Shown: positions 8,969 to 18,088, numbered from the stretch's first letter. The stretch is 64,000 bases of DNA from an uncultured Paracoccaceae bacterium (GCA_947503935.1 CANNFR010000002.1:62001-126000); one strand, 5' to 3'. Numbers and translations: made by a program. Notes: a model not told the origin generated them from the sequence alone.

Positions 8969-10566
8969 GATGTCGGCACGTCGAAGGCCAGCGGCTTGAC
9001 CTGCTGGAACATCCCCGTCGCCATCAGCTTGTCGATCACCGGCTGCGGGATCGGATCGTCGACATAAAGCAGCGCGATGGCATTGTCGCCCCGCGCCGAC
9101 CGGCCAAGGGTGAAGTTGGCGATGTTCACGCCGTTCTCACCCATCGTCTGCCCCAGGGTCCCGATAATGCCCGGCACGTCCTCATTCGTCGTGTAGAGCA
9201 TGTGCGACCCGATCTCGGCGTCGATGTTGATGCCCTTGATCTGGATGAAGCGCGGCTTGCCGTCGCTGAAGACAGTCCCCGCGATCGAGCGTTCCCTCTG
9301 GTCCGTCACCACCGTCAGCTTGATATAGCCATCGAACACGCCGGATTTCGCCTGGTTCGTGGTGGCGACCTTGATGCCACGCTCTTTCGCGATGATCGGG
9401 GCCGAAACCATGTTCACATCCGGGTTCGTCGCTTTCATGATGCCCGCGATGGCCGCGCAGTTCAGCGCCGCCAGGTTCATCTCGGACACGACGCCATCGT
9501 AAAGCACGTTGATTGCCTTGATCGGCTCGTCCGTCATCTGGCCGACAAAGGCGCCCAGATGCTCGGCCAGTTTCAGCCAAGGGCCCATGATGGCGGCCTC
9601 TTCGGCGGTGACCGACGGCATGTTCAGCGCGTTTTGCACCGCGCCCGTCAGCAGGTAATCCGACATCTGCTCGGCCACCTGGATCGCCACATTCTCCTGC
9701 GCTTCACTGGTGGACGCGCCCAGATGCGGCGTGACGACCACGTTCGGCAGATGGAACAGCGGGCTTGCGGTGGCGGGTTCCGTGGCAAACACATCCAGCG
9801 CCGCACCGGCGATCTGGCCCGATTTCAGCGCCTCGGCCAACGCGTCTTCGTCGATCAGCCCGCCGCGGGCACAGTTGATGATACGCACGCCTTTCTTGGT
9901 CTTCGCCAGATTCTCGGCCGACAGGATATTGCGGGTCTTGTCGGTCAACGGCGTATGCAGGGTGATGAAATCGGCCCGGGCCAGTAATTCGTCCAGCTCG
10001 ACCTTTGTCACACCCAATTGTTTGGCGCGCTCCTCGCTCAGGAACGGATCGAAGGCCACCACCTTCATCTGCAGGGCGACGGCACGGTCGCAGACGATGC
10101 CGCCAATATTGCCGGCGCCGATAACGCCGAGGGTCTTGTTGAATAGCTCGACCCCCATGAAGCGGTTCTTCTCCCACTTGCCGTCATGGGTCGAGGCGCT
10201 GGCCTCGGGGATCTGGCGCGCAACGGCGAACATCATCGCGATGGCATGCTCGGCCGTGGTGATCGAATTGCCGAAGGGCGTGTTCATGACGATGATGCCC
10301 TTCTTCGAGGCGGCGGGGATGTCGACATTGTCAACCCCTATGCCCGCCCGGCCAATGACCTTGAGAGTGTCAGCCGCAGCGATCAGCTTTTCGGTGGCCT
10401 TGGTTGCCGACCGGATGGCGAGACCATCGTATTGGCCGATGATGTCACGCAGCTTCTCTTTGTCCTTGCCGATATCGGGCATGTAATCGACATCAACGCC
10501 ACGGTCACGGAAGACCTGAACGGCGGTTTCGGAAAGCTTGTCGGAAACGAGAACGCGGGGTGCCAT
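8965..10566 (-). CDS. serA: D-3-phosphoglycerate dehydrogenase
   Basis: First step of serine synthesis: 3-phosphoglycerate to 3-phosphohydroxypyruvate with NAD+. The 533-residue length shows the long form with an extra intervening domain plus a C-terminal ACT domain (about 455-530). The Rossmann motif GVIGAGNIGGIV, the catalytic NCARGGLIDE and HLGAST are present. The start was set at 10566 because AAGGAGG lies six bases before that ATG; the ATG two codons upstream overlaps the ribosome site with no spacing. serC lies upstream on the same strand, separated by a long hairpin, and the phosphatase gene overlaps downstream. The ACT domain suggests serine feedback control. Confidence 0.97.
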   Translation of the reverse strand: MAPRVLVSDKLSETAVQVFRDRGVDVDYMPDIGKDKEKLRDIIGQYDGLAIRSATKATEKLIAAADTLKVIGRAGIGVDNVDIPAASKKGIIVMNTPFGNSITTAEHAIAMMFAVARQIPEASASTHDGKWEKNRFMGVELFNKTLGVIGAGNIGGIVCDRAVALQMKVVAFDPFLSEERAKQLGVTKVELDELLARADFITLHTPLTDKTRNILSAENLAKTKKGVRIINCARGGLIDEDALAEALKSGQIAGAALDVFATEPATASPLFHLPNVVVTPHLGASTSEAQENVAIQVAEQMSDYLLTGAVQNALNMPSVTAEEAAIMGPWLKLAEHLGAFVGQMTDEPIKAINVLYDGVVSEMNLAALNCAAIAGIMKATNPDVNMVSAPIIAKERGIKVATTNQAKSGVFDGYIKLTVVTDQRERSIAGTVFSDGKPRFIQIKGINIDAEIGSHMLYTTNEDVPGIIGTLGQTMGENGVNIANFTLGRSARGDNAIALLYVDDPIPQPVIDKLMATGMFQQVKPLAFDVPTS

Positions 10567-10598
10567 GGGCATCCTCCTTCATGCAGGAAAACAAAGGG

Positions 10599-10665
10599 CG
10601 CTCATCGTCCGCTTCGCGGCTCTTCGCTTGCCTCGCGAAGAGAAGCCGAAGGCGCACGATGAGCG
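10599..10665. repeat. Long imperfect hairpin between serC and serA
   Basis: The 105-base gap between serC and serA is mostly one inverted repeat. The outer arms CGCTCATCGT (10599-10608) and ACGATGAGCG (10656-10665) pair perfectly over 10 bp; the interior (CTTCGC...GCGAAG) pairs imperfectly around a short loop near 10628-10633. There is no T tract, so it is not a standard intrinsic terminator. It could be an attenuator, an RNA-stability element, or a copy of a dispersed intergenic repeat. Confidence 0.6.
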
Positions 10666-10671
10666 ATTGGG

Positions 10672-11829
10672 TCAGGCCGCCTTGCTCTGAGCCGCCAATT
10701 CAGTGCGATAGGCCCACTCGATCCAAGGCATCAGCGCCTGGATGTCGGAGGTCTCAACCGTCGAACCGCACCAGATGCGCAGGCCCGGCGGCGCATCGCG
10801 ATAGGCACCGATATCGAAGGCCACCCCTTCGGCCTCGAGCCTTTTGGCGACGGCCTTTGCAAAGGCCGCACCGTCGAGAATCGCCGGATCGGTGAACTTC
10901 AGGCAAACACTGGTCGTTGACGCCGTGGCCGGGTCATCGGCCAGATTGGCAAGCCAGTCGGCCCCGGTCACGAAATCGGCCACAGCCGCTGCATTCGCGT
11001 CGGCGCGCGCCACAAGGCCCTTCAGCCCGCCGATGGACTTGGCCCAGTTCAGAGCGGCCAGGTAATCCTCAACCGCCAGCATCGAGGGCGTGTTGACTGT
11101 CTCGCCCGCGAAGATGCCCTCAATCAGCTTGCCGCCCTTGGTCAGACGAAAGATCTTCGGCAGCGGCCATGCGGGCACATAGCTCTCCAACCGCTCAACG
11201 GCCCGAGGCGAGAGGATCAGCATCCCATGCGCCGCCTCGCCGCCCAGCACCTTCTGCCAAGAGAAGGTCGTCACATCCAGTTTGTCCCAGGGCAGGTCCA
11301 TCGCAAAGGCGGCACTGGTCGCGTCGCAGATGGTCAACCCGGCGCGATCTGCGGGGATCGCCGTGCCGTTCGGCAGACGCACGCCGCTGGTCGTGCCGTT
11401 CCACGTAAAGACGACATCGGTATCAAAATCCACTTCGGCCATGTCGACGATCTGGCCGTAATCGGCCGTCTTGATCTCGGCATCGATCCTCAGCTGCTTC
11501 ACGACATCGGTCACCCAGCCTGCGCCAAAGCTCTCCCAGGCCAGCATCGTCGCCTTCCGCGCGCCCAGAAGCGACCACATCGCCATCTCGACCGCGCCGG
11601 TATCCGAGGCGGGTACGATCCCAATGCGATACCCGTCGGGAACCTGCAAAACCTCGCGGGTCAGATCGATGGCTTGCTTGAGCTTGGCCTTGCCAACAGC
11701 CGCGCGGTGCGACCGGCCCAGAGGCGCGTCAGCAAGCAGATCATAAGAGTAGCCGGGGAATTTGGCACAGGGGCCAGAGGAAAAACGCGGATTGGCCGGC
11801 CGCGTGGCCGGTTTCGGTGCATCAGACAT
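10672..11829 (-). CDS. serC: Phosphoserine aminotransferase
   Basis: Transfers the glutamate amino group to phosphohydroxypyruvate, the second step of serine synthesis. The 385-residue PLP enzyme carries the PLP-lysine motif [10 protein letters not shown] (about 195-204) and the substrate-binding [11 protein letters not shown] near the N-terminus. It belongs to the alphaproteobacterial-type SerC group. The ATG at 11829 has GGAAGGA about six bases upstream. A longer in-frame start would run through the structured leader and was rejected. It is followed by serA on the same strand, the gene order associated with the serC RNA motif in alphaproteobacteria. Confidence 0.96.
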   Translation of the reverse strand: MSDAPKPATRPANPRFSSGPCAKFPGYSYDLLADAPLGRSHRAAVGKAKLKQAIDLTREVLQVPDGYRIGIVPASDTGAVEMAMWSLLGARKATMLAWESFGAGWVTDVVKQLRIDAEIKTADYGQIVDMAEVDFDTDVVFTWNGTTSGVRLPNGTAIPADRAGLTICDATSAAFAMDLPWDKLDVTTFSWQKVLGGEAAHGMLILSPRAVERLESYVPAWPLPKIFRLTKGGKLIEGIFAGETVNTPSMLAVEDYLAALNWAKSIGGLKGLVARADANAAAVADFVTGADWLANLADDPATASTTSVCLKFTDPAILDGAAFAKAVAKRLEAEGVAFDIGAYRDAPPGLRIWCGSTVETSDIQALMPWIEWAYRTELAAQSKAA

Positions 11830-11834
11830 GGTAT

Positions 11835-11886
11835 CCTTCCAGATATATGCCCCTCGTTGGGGAGGGGTGTCCCACTGGCGGGGATA
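11835..11886 (-). promoter_or_regulatory. Candidate serC leader RNA motif (two small hairpins before the serC ribosome site)
   Basis: Reading the minus strand toward serC, a hairpin TCCC-loop-GGGA (bases 11884-11881 with 11873-11870) is followed by a strong hairpin CCCCTC-CCCAAC-GAGGGG (11867-11850). Then come ATATATCTGGAAGGA and the start codon. Two compact hairpins directly before the ribosome site of a serC-serA unit is the published architecture of the alphaproteobacterial serC RNA motif. The assignment rests on position and shape; a covariance-model match was not computed. Confidence 0.6.
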
Positions 11887-12179
11887 CGCCCGATCACCTT
11901 TTCGCACAAGCTGGAAAATGGCGCCGATGCGACAGAATTTCGATCAAAAGCGATGCGAAGGCCTAAGGGCTCATGCGCAGGAACGGCGTGGGCCCTCCGT
12001 TGCGTTGAGTGTGCGAAAAGGGCAGGCAGGGAAACGGACAGACGCGGTCTCGCCAAGCTTGAATTTTGCTGATAGTCTCGCGGCCGCAAGGGTAGGGTTT
12101 TGCGGCATTGACTCGCATATTCACTCTGGCAAAAACATTTTAAGGTCGTGACCGACACATTATCAGGCAGGGGTCCTTT
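11887..12179. other. Intergenic region between serC and vgrG
   Basis: About 290 bases separate the serC leader from the divergently transcribed vgrG. No supported gene was seen on either strand. The region must contain the promoters for both directions; no convincing -35/-10 pair was identified. AGGGG lies about eight bases before the vgrG ATG. Confidence 0.5.
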
Positions 12180-14243
12180 ATGAACGCTCCTTTTAAGCAA
12201 GACGGCCGGATGGGCCGTTTGACGACGGTTTTGGGATCAGATCATCTGGTCCTTCTGCGGTTTTCAGGCAGCGACCACGTAAACGGATTGTTCGAATACA
12301 AGGTCGAAGCCCTCTCGGCCGAAGAAAACATCGACTTCGATACGTTGATCGGCACCCATGCCAGTGTGGAATTGGCCACCCGCCATGGCGACCCGAGCCA
12401 GTTTGACGGCATCGTCACCTCGGCCCGCTGGGCCGGCGCGGGCGAGAACGGCAACCGCTATGATCTGATCCTGCGTCCCTGGTTCTGGCTGGCCGGCCGG
12501 CGGCGCAACCAGCGGATTTTCCACGAAAAGACCGTGGTGGAAATCCTGACCGAGCTTCTGTCGGACTATTCCGGCCTGAGCGACCCGCATGTCGAGAACC
12601 GTTTGCGCAACGATTATCCGGTGCTGGAATACACCGTGCAATATCGTGAGAGCGACCTGGATTTCGCCTGCCGGATGATGGAGCGCTTCGGGATTTCGTA
12701 CCACTTCACCCATGCCGCGGGCGCGCACACTCTGGTGCTGACCGATCAGGTGGAAGCCCATGACGAGATCGACGGCGAAAGCCGGCCTTACCGGGGTGTC
12801 AGGGGTCACCACGGATCGGATGAGGAGCATTTCTGGGAATGGGCGCCCGAGCGCAACCTGACGACCGGCGCGGTGCGGCTGACGGATTATAACTTCAAGA
12901 CCCCCACCGCCGCGATGGAGACCGACCGGACCGGTGATGCGAGCTATGAGCATGGCCAGATCGAGGCCTACGATTACCCTGGCGATTACCTCGACCAGCG
13001 GCAGGGCCGTGGCGTGGTGGGCCTGCGCACATTGCAAGAGCGCAATGCCGACCGGCGCCACCGCGCGACGGGTGACTGCACCTCGCTCAGCGCCGGTCTG
13101 ACCGTTGCCCTGACGGGCGATGAGGTGCCGGGCGCGACGGGCGAGACCTATCTCTGCCTCTCAGCCGCGCATTCCTATGTCTCCGATTCCTACGGTTCGG
13201 GCGGGGCTGAAAGCGACGGGTTCGCCTATTCGGGCCAGTATGTCTTCAGCCCGGTCACCTCGCCCCCGGTGCCGCTCCGCCGGACGCCGGTGCCCTTGGT
13301 CCACGGCCCGCAAACGGCTGTCGTCGTGGGTGAGGGCGAGATCGATTGCGACGAATACGGCCGCATCCTGGTGCGCTTCCACTGGGACCTCGACAACGCC
13401 TACTCGATGCGCTGCCGGGTCAGCCAGAACTGGGCCTCGAAAGGCTGGGGCGGCATGGTGATCCCGCGGATCGGGATGGAGGTTGTGGTCGAATTCCTGG
13501 AAGGCGATCCTGACAAACCGCTGGTGACGGGCTGTGTCTATAACGGCCGCAACGATGTGCCCTATCCCCTGCCTGCGAACAAAACCAAAAGCACGTTCAA
13601 GACCGATACCCATCAGGGTGAGGGCTTTAACGAGTTGATGTTCGAGGACGAGAAGGATCAGGAACTGATCTACATGCACGGCCAGAAGGATCAGCTGGTC
13701 GAGATCCTCAACGATCGTGACAAAACCATCGGGCGCGATCAGACTGAATCGGTTGGGCGCGACAAGACCATCACGGTCGGGCGCGACCATACCGAAAGCA
13801 TCGGTCAGGACGCCCGCCACAACGTCGCCCGCGATGTGATGTATGAGGTTGGCCGCAATCAGCAGGAAAAGTACGGCAAGGACCATGTCCATTACGTCGG
13901 CAACATCCACAAGCAGGACATTTATGCCGACCATCAGGTCAAGGTCGGCCGCAATGTCGAAGAGACGGTGCTGGGCAGCTACAAGCTGGACGTGAACCAG
14001 CGGATCACCAACAACACCAAGGTCCACACTTTGATGGCGTTCGAAAAGTTCGTGATCAAGGGCCCCGGTGGTAAGATCACCATCGATGGCAGCGGCATCA
14101 CGCTTGAGGCGCCATCGATCCGGCTGAAAGGCGCGGTCTCGATGGGCGGCGGTGGCGGTGCTCAGGTGCCGACCTTGCGGGGCGCAGCGAACGACAAACT
14201 GCCGCTGGTTGAGGAATGTCTTGCGCAAAAAGGGGATGAGTGA
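12180..14243 (+). CDS. vgrG: VgrG/TssI type VI secretion spike protein
   Basis: Forms the trimeric needle tip of type VI secretion, or of a related contractile injection device. The 687-residue protein has the gp27-like domain at about 10-360 (LLSDYSGLSD; MMERFGISYHF). The gp5-like OB fold follows (DEYGRILVRFHWD; SQNWASKGWGGMVIPRIGMEVVVEFLEGDPDKP at about 395-450, quoted in two parts). A beta-prism with repeated VGRD/VGRN units runs over about 510-610. There is no C-terminal effector extension; it ends soon after the needle repeats. It is directly coupled to a PAAR gene (TGATG overlap), but no other secretion gene, adaptor, effector or immunity gene is nearby. Confidence 0.93.
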   Translation: MNAPFKQDGRMGRLTTVLGSDHLVLLRFSGSDHVNGLFEYKVEALSAEENIDFDTLIGTHASVELATRHGDPSQFDGIVTSARWAGAGENGNRYDLILRPWFWLAGRRRNQRIFHEKTVVEILTELLSDYSGLSDPHVENRLRNDYPVLEYTVQYRESDLDFACRMMERFGISYHFTHAAGAHTLVLTDQVEAHDEIDGESRPYRGVRGHHGSDEEHFWEWAPERNLTTGAVRLTDYNFKTPTAAMETDRTGDASYEHGQIEAYDYPGDYLDQRQGRGVVGLRTLQERNADRRHRATGDCTSLSAGLTVALTGDEVPGATGETYLCLSAAHSYVSDSYGSGGAESDGFAYSGQYVFSPVTSPPVPLRRTPVPLVHGPQTAVVVGEGEIDCDEYGRILVRFHWDLDNAYSMRCRVSQNWASKGWGGMVIPRIGMEVVVEFLEGDPDKPLVTGCVYNGRNDVPYPLPANKTKSTFKTDTHQGEGFNELMFEDEKDQELIYMHGQKDQLVEILNDRDKTIGRDQTESVGRDKTITVGRDHTESIGQDARHNVARDVMYEVGRNQQEKYGKDHVHYVGNIHKQDIYADHQVKVGRNVEETVLGSYKLDVNQRITNNTKVHTLMAFEKFVIKGPGGKITIDGSGITLEAPSIRLKGAVSMGGGGGAQVPTLRGAANDKLPLVEECLAQKGDE

Positions 14244-14506
14244 TGGTTCCCATCGCGCGTCTGGGTGATACCCACGCCTGCCCCCGCTGTGGCAAGACCC
14301 CCAACGTGATCGAGACGGGGGGCTCGGCCCTGATCGACGGGCGCCGCGTGGCGCGGGTTGGCGACAAGACATCCTGTGGTGCGACGATCATCGAAGGGTC
14401 GTCACTTGGCACCGACAACGGCAAGCCCGTGGCCTATGTCGGCTGCAAGACCTCGCATGGCGGCGTGATCGTCACCGGCTCACCCACGCACGTCATCAAG
14501 CCGTAA
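14243..14506 (+). CDS. PAAR-domain protein (spike tip)
   Basis: An 87-residue protein consisting of a single PAAR domain, the sharpening cone that caps VgrG. It begins MVPIARLGDTHACPRCG, has repeated beta elements (ALIDGRRVARVGDKTSCG; KPVAYVGCKTSHGGVIV) and conserved Cys/His residues suited to the single metal site at the tip. The ATG at 14243 overlaps the vgrG stop (TGATG); a GTG one codon earlier is possible. No toxin domain is fused to it. The next gene, an exonuclease starting 121 bases downstream, does not look like a cognate effector. Confidence 0.9.
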   Translation: MVPIARLGDTHACPRCGKTPNVIETGGSALIDGRRVARVGDKTSCGATIIEGSSLGTDNGKPVAYVGCKTSHGGVIVTGSPTHVIKP

Positions 14507-14627
14507 GCGGCCCTGTCCGTTAGCCCTGTGTCCTGCATGATTGGCAATTGCCCGATCAGCCTCTATCAAGAGGCCGAATTCCCGTCGGGTTGATCGTTCT
14601 GCCCGAGGGCTCGACAAAGGGAACAAG

Positions 14628-15242
14628 ATGACCATCCATCTTCACAAGCATGACTTGCCAGAAGGGCTTGATCTGGGGCCGTCGGTGGCGATCGACACCG
14701 AAACGATGGGCCTGGTGCCGGGGCGCGATCGGCTGTGCCTGGTGCAGCTGTCTTCGGGCGACGGCACCGCGCATCTGGTGCAGATTGCCAAGGGCCAGAC
14801 CGAGGCGCCGCGGCTGACGGCGATGCTGGCCGATCCGGACGTTCTGAAGCTGTTTCACTTCGCGCGGTTCGATATCGCGGCCCTGCAATCTGCCCTCGGG
14901 GTGGTTACCCGGCCGGTCTGGTGCACCAAGATCGCCTCGCGGTTGATCCGCACTTATACCGACCGCCATGGACTGAAGTACCTGCTGCAGGAACTGCTTG
15001 AGGTCGATATCTCGAAACAGCAGCAAAGCTCGGATTGGGGCGCCGAGGATCTGACCGAGGCGCAGATGGCCTATGCCGCCTCTGACGTGCTTTATCTGCA
15101 TCGTCTGAAAGAGGCGCTTGAGGGGCGGCTGGCGCGTGAGGGGCGGACCGAGATCGCGCAGGCCTGCTATGATTTCCTGCCGACCCGCGCCGCGCTTGAC
15201 CTTGCGGGGTGGCCTGACACCGACATATTCGCGCATTCATGA
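14628..15242 (+). CDS. RNase D-like 3'-5' exonuclease
   Basis: A 204-residue DEDD-type exonuclease with only the catalytic domain, lacking the HRDC domains of full-length RNase D. The motifs are VAIDTETMGLV (Asp, Glu; about 23-33), HFARFDIAALQ (Asp; about 78-88) and YAASDVLYLHRL (Tyr and Asp; about 152-163), giving the DEDDy set. Probable role in 3' trimming of stable RNA. The ATG at 14628 follows AAAGGGAACAAG. The stop overlaps the kdsD start in an ATGA junction, so it leads the kdsD-lptC-lptA-lptB operon. Confidence 0.87.
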   Translation: MTIHLHKHDLPEGLDLGPSVAIDTETMGLVPGRDRLCLVQLSSGDGTAHLVQIAKGQTEAPRLTAMLADPDVLKLFHFARFDIAALQSALGVVTRPVWCTKIASRLIRTYTDRHGLKYLLQELLEVDISKQQQSSDWGAEDLTEAQMAYAASDVLYLHRLKEALEGRLAREGRTEIAQACYDFLPTRAALDLAGWPDTDIFAHS

Positions 15243-16204
15243 ACCGCGATACCTTCCTTGCCACCGCCCGCCGCGTGATCGCCCGCGAAGCCGACGCGCT
15301 TCAGGCCTTGGGCCCGGCGTTGGGCGACAATTTCGCCGATGCGGTTGAGCTGATCCTGGCCGCCAAGGGTCGGGTCATCGTCTCTGGCATGGGCAAATCG
15401 GGCCATATCGCCCGCAAGATCGCGGCGACGCTGGCCTCAACCGGCACGCCTGCGCATTTCGTGCACCCGGCCGAGGCCAGCCATGGCGACCTCGGCATGA
15501 TGGCCGAGGGCGACGTGGTGCTGGTCTTGTCGAACTCGGGCGAAACGCCTGAACTGGCCGACCTCATCGCCCATACCCGCCGGTTCGGTATTCCGATGAT
15601 CGGCGTGGCCGGGCGCCCCAACAGCACGCTGATCACCCGCGCCGATGTGGGCCTGGTTCTGCCCGAAGTGCCCGAGGCGTGCGAGACGGGCTTTGTGCCC
15701 ACCACCTCCACCACCATGACGCTGGCCTTGGGCGATGCGCTAGCCGTGGCCTTGATGGAGCATCGCAGCTTTACGCCCGAACATTTCCGCAACTTTCACC
15801 CCGGCGGCAAGCTGGGGGCGCGGCTGGCAAAAGTGTCCGACCTGATGCATGGCGGCGAGGCCGTGCCGCTGGTGTCCGCGACCACCCCGATGAGCGACAC
15901 CCTGCTCATGATCAGCCAGAAAGGATTTGGCGTTGTGGGGGTGACGGCCCCCGATGGTAGCCTTGCCGGTATCGTAACCGATGGCGATCTGAGGCGACAT
16001 ATGGACGGGCTTCTCGATCATACGGCAGGCGAGGTGATGACGGCCAACCCCCGCACCATTGCGCCGAACGCTCTGGCCGAAGAGGCTCTGGCGCTGATGA
16101 ATGGCAACAAGATCACCTGTCTTTTCGTGGTCGACCCGGGCGACAAAGGGAAGGCATCGGGCATTCTGCACATCCACGATTGTCTGCGTGCGGGCATCGC
16201 CTGA
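15239..16204 (+). CDS. kdsD: Arabinose-5-phosphate isomerase (KpsF/GutQ family)
   Basis: Interconverts ribulose-5-phosphate and arabinose-5-phosphate, the first step toward Kdo in lipopolysaccharide. The 321-residue protein has an N-terminal SIS sugar-isomerase domain (VIVSGMGKSGHIA, about 47-59; VLVLSNSGETPE). The catalytic-site HFRNFHPGGKLG (about 182-193) and two C-terminal CBS domains (about 205-318) follow. Its start overlaps the exonuclease stop, and lptC follows after three bases, so Kdo supply and LPS export are genetically coupled. kdsB, a later Kdo gene, lies at 25.8 kb. Confidence 0.94.
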   Translation: MNRDTFLATARRVIAREADALQALGPALGDNFADAVELILAAKGRVIVSGMGKSGHIARKIAATLASTGTPAHFVHPAEASHGDLGMMAEGDVVLVLSNSGETPELADLIAHTRRFGIPMIGVAGRPNSTLITRADVGLVLPEVPEACETGFVPTTSTTMTLALGDALAVALMEHRSFTPEHFRNFHPGGKLGARLAKVSDLMHGGEAVPLVSATTPMSDTLLMISQKGFGVVGVTAPDGSLAGIVTDGDLRRHMDGLLDHTAGEVMTANPRTIAPNALAEEALALMNGNKITCLFVVDPGDKGKASGILHIHDCLRAGIA

Positions 16205-16207
16205 CAG

Positions 16208-16816
16208 ATGGCGACCGGGGGCAATGCCTATTCCAACTTTGTGGCCTGGGCCAAGATCGTGCTGCCCCTGTCGGCCCTGGCGCTTCTGGCCACGCTTTTC
16301 CTGATTGCCCGCCGGATCAACCCCGACGATGCGCTGAATTACACCGAGGTCGATGTCGAACAAATCGCCCGCGAGGCGCGGATCGGCGCACCTGAATTTT
16401 CGGGCGTCACGGCAGACGGCACCGTCATCTCGGTCGCGGCCGACGTGGCACGGCCCGACCCCGCGCGGCCGGGCCGGATGACGGCGGATGGCTTGTCGGC
16501 CCGATTCGAAATTCCGGGCGGCAGTCAGGTCGATGCTGCGGCGGGCGCGGGCTCGGTCGACAGCCCGGACCAGCAGATGGAATTGACCGGCGGGGTCGAG
16601 ATCAACACCTCGACCGGGTATCGCATCGCCTCAGACGGGCTGACGGCGGCTTTGGGCCTGACAAATCTACGCTCAAGCGGGCCGATCACCGCCGATGGGC
16701 CGCCGGGCAGGATTGAGGCGGGCGCCATGGTTCTCAGCCAGAACCCCGATGACCCAAACAGCTATCTTCTTGTTTTCAACGGCGGCGTGAAGCTGGTATA
16801 CACTCCCCCAGATTAG
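16208..16816 (+). CDS. lptC: LPS export protein LptC
   Basis: A bitopic inner-membrane protein that passes LPS from LptB2FG to LptA. The 202-residue sequence has one membrane anchor (about 15-33, VLPLSALALLATLFLIA) and a periplasmic beta-jellyroll part (about 60-195) with short beta-taco repeats such as MELTGGVEINTSTGYRI. Sequence conservation is weak in this family; position between kdsD and lptA supports the call. It starts four bases after the kdsD stop without a clear ribosome site, suggesting translational coupling. Confidence 0.82.
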   Translation: MATGGNAYSNFVAWAKIVLPLSALALLATLFLIARRINPDDALNYTEVDVEQIAREARIGAPEFSGVTADGTVISVAADVARPDPARPGRMTADGLSARFEIPGGSQVDAAAGAGSVDSPDQQMELTGGVEINTSTGYRIASDGLTAALGLTNLRSSGPITADGPPGRIEAGAMVLSQNPDDPNSYLLVFNGGVKLVYTPPD

Positions 16817-16826
16817 GGAATTGGCT

Positions 16827-17330
16827 ATGTATTCTTCGCTTCGGAGGCTTCTTGCCGCCGCGATTCTCGCGGGCTGTCCGGCATGGGCCTTGGCGCAGGG
16901 CACCGAAGTGGCCTTCGGCGCCTTCACCCATGACAGCACGCTGCCCGTTGAGGTCACCGCCGAAAGCCTGGCGGTCGACCAATCGGACGGCACGGCGATC
17001 TTTTCCGGCAATGTGGTGATCGGCCAGGGCGAGATGCGGATCAGTGCGGGCCGCGTGCTGATCACCTACGCCGAAGGCGGCGATGCGACGGGCCAGGTGG
17101 AACGGCTTGAGGCCTCGGGCGGGGTCACCTTGGTCAGCGGCGCCGAAGCGGCCGAGGCGAGCGAGGCGGTCTACTCCATCGAAACGGGCGTGATCGTCAT
17201 GACCGGCGATGTGGTGCTGACCCAGGGCCGCAATGCGCTATCTTCCCAGCGGCTGACAGTGAACCTGCAATCGGGCACCGGCGTGCTGGAAGGTGGCGTG
17301 CGCACAATCCTGCAAACCAACGCGCCATGA
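16827..17330 (+). CDS. lptA: LPS transport periplasmic protein LptA
   Basis: Periplasmic bridge protein of LPS transport. The 167-residue protein has a signal peptide (MYSSLRRLLAAAILAGCPAW, cleavage near ALAQG at about residues 21-25) and the OstA fold with repeated beta strands, for example DGTAIFSGNVVIGQGEMRI and ETGVIVMTGDVVLTQGRN. The ATG at 16827 was chosen because AGGG lies eight bases upstream; a TTG two codons earlier is too close to that site. The stop overlaps the lptB start (ATGA at 17327-17330). Confidence 0.9.
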   Translation: MYSSLRRLLAAAILAGCPAWALAQGTEVAFGAFTHDSTLPVEVTAESLAVDQSDGTAIFSGNVVIGQGEMRISAGRVLITYAEGGDATGQVERLEASGGVTLVSGAEAAEASEAVYSIETGVIVMTGDVVLTQGRNALSSQRLTVNLQSGTGVLEGGVRTILQTNAP

Positions 17331-18088
17331 CGGCCTCGCCCGACCTCTCTGTCGCGGGCGGCGCGGCTGGCCTGAAAGTGGTCTCGCTCCGCAAGAGCTA
17401 CCGCAAGCGGCCTGTCATTCGCGATGTCTCGATGGAATTGGGGCGGGGCGAGGTCGTGGCCCTGCTTGGCCCCAACGGATCGGGCAAGACCACCTGCTTT
17501 TACTGCATCGCGGGCCTTATCAATCCCGAAGGTGGTCAGGTCAGCATTGATGGGCGCGACGTGACGCTACTGCCGATGTATCGCCGCGCCAAGCTGGGCA
17601 TCGGCTATCTGCCGCAGGAGGTTTCGATCTTTCGCGGCCTCAGCGTGGAAGACAACATCCTCGCCATCCTCGAAATCTCGATGAAGGACCGGCACAAGCA
17701 GCGCGAACGTCTTGAGGAATTGCTCAGCGAATTTTCCATCGAGCATTTGCGCCGCGCGCCCTCGGTCTCGCTGTCGGGCGGCGAGCGGCGCCGCGCCGAA
17801 ATCGCCCGCTGTCTGGCCGCCGACCCGAAATACCTGCTGCTGGACGAGCCTTTTGCCGGGGTCGACCCGATCGCAGTGGCGGAGATCCGCGGCCTTGTAC
17901 ATGACCTCAAGGAACGGGGCATCGGCGTGCTGATCACCGATCACAACGTGCGCGAGACGCTTGAGATCGTCGATCGCGCTTATATCCTGCACGATGGCAC
18001 CGTGATGATGAGCGGCACACCGGAAGAGGTGGTGCGCGACGAGAATGTGCGCCGGGTTTATCTGGGCAAGAATTTCCGGATAGGTTGA
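17327..18088 (+). CDS. lptB: LPS export ABC transporter ATPase LptB
   Basis: Cytoplasmic ATPase driving LPS extraction together with LptF and LptG (not in this window). The 253-residue protein has Walker A GPNGSGKTT (about 48-56), the signature SLSGGERRRAEIARCL, Walker B YLLLDEPFAGVDP and the switch histidine in LITDHNVRETLE. Compared with E. coli it carries about 15 extra N-terminal residues before the ABC core. The gene ends the kdsD-lptC-lptA-lptB run; 218 bases then separate it from hpf, where many proteobacteria carry rpoN. Confidence 0.95.
   Translation: MTASPDLSVAGGAAGLKVVSLRKSYRKRPVIRDVSMELGRGEVVALLGPNGSGKTTCFYCIAGLINPEGGQVSIDGRDVTLLPMYRRAKLGIGYLPQEVSIFRGLSVEDNILAILEISMKDRHKQRERLEELLSEFSIEHLRRAPSVSLSGGERRRAEIARCLAADPKYLLLDEPFAGVDPIAVAEIRGLVHDLKERGIGVLITDHNVRETLEIVDRAYILHDGTVMMSGTPEEVVRDENVRRVYLGKNFRIG

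Noticed and set aside
13161-14372. 403-codon open frame opposite vgrG
   Set aside because: The VgrG frame explains the DNA; the antisense frame is low-complexity and has no ribosome site.
14628-15242. Toxin effector of the VgrG-PAAR pair
   Set aside because: It is a typical DEDDy exonuclease translationally coupled to kdsD, with no immunity gene.
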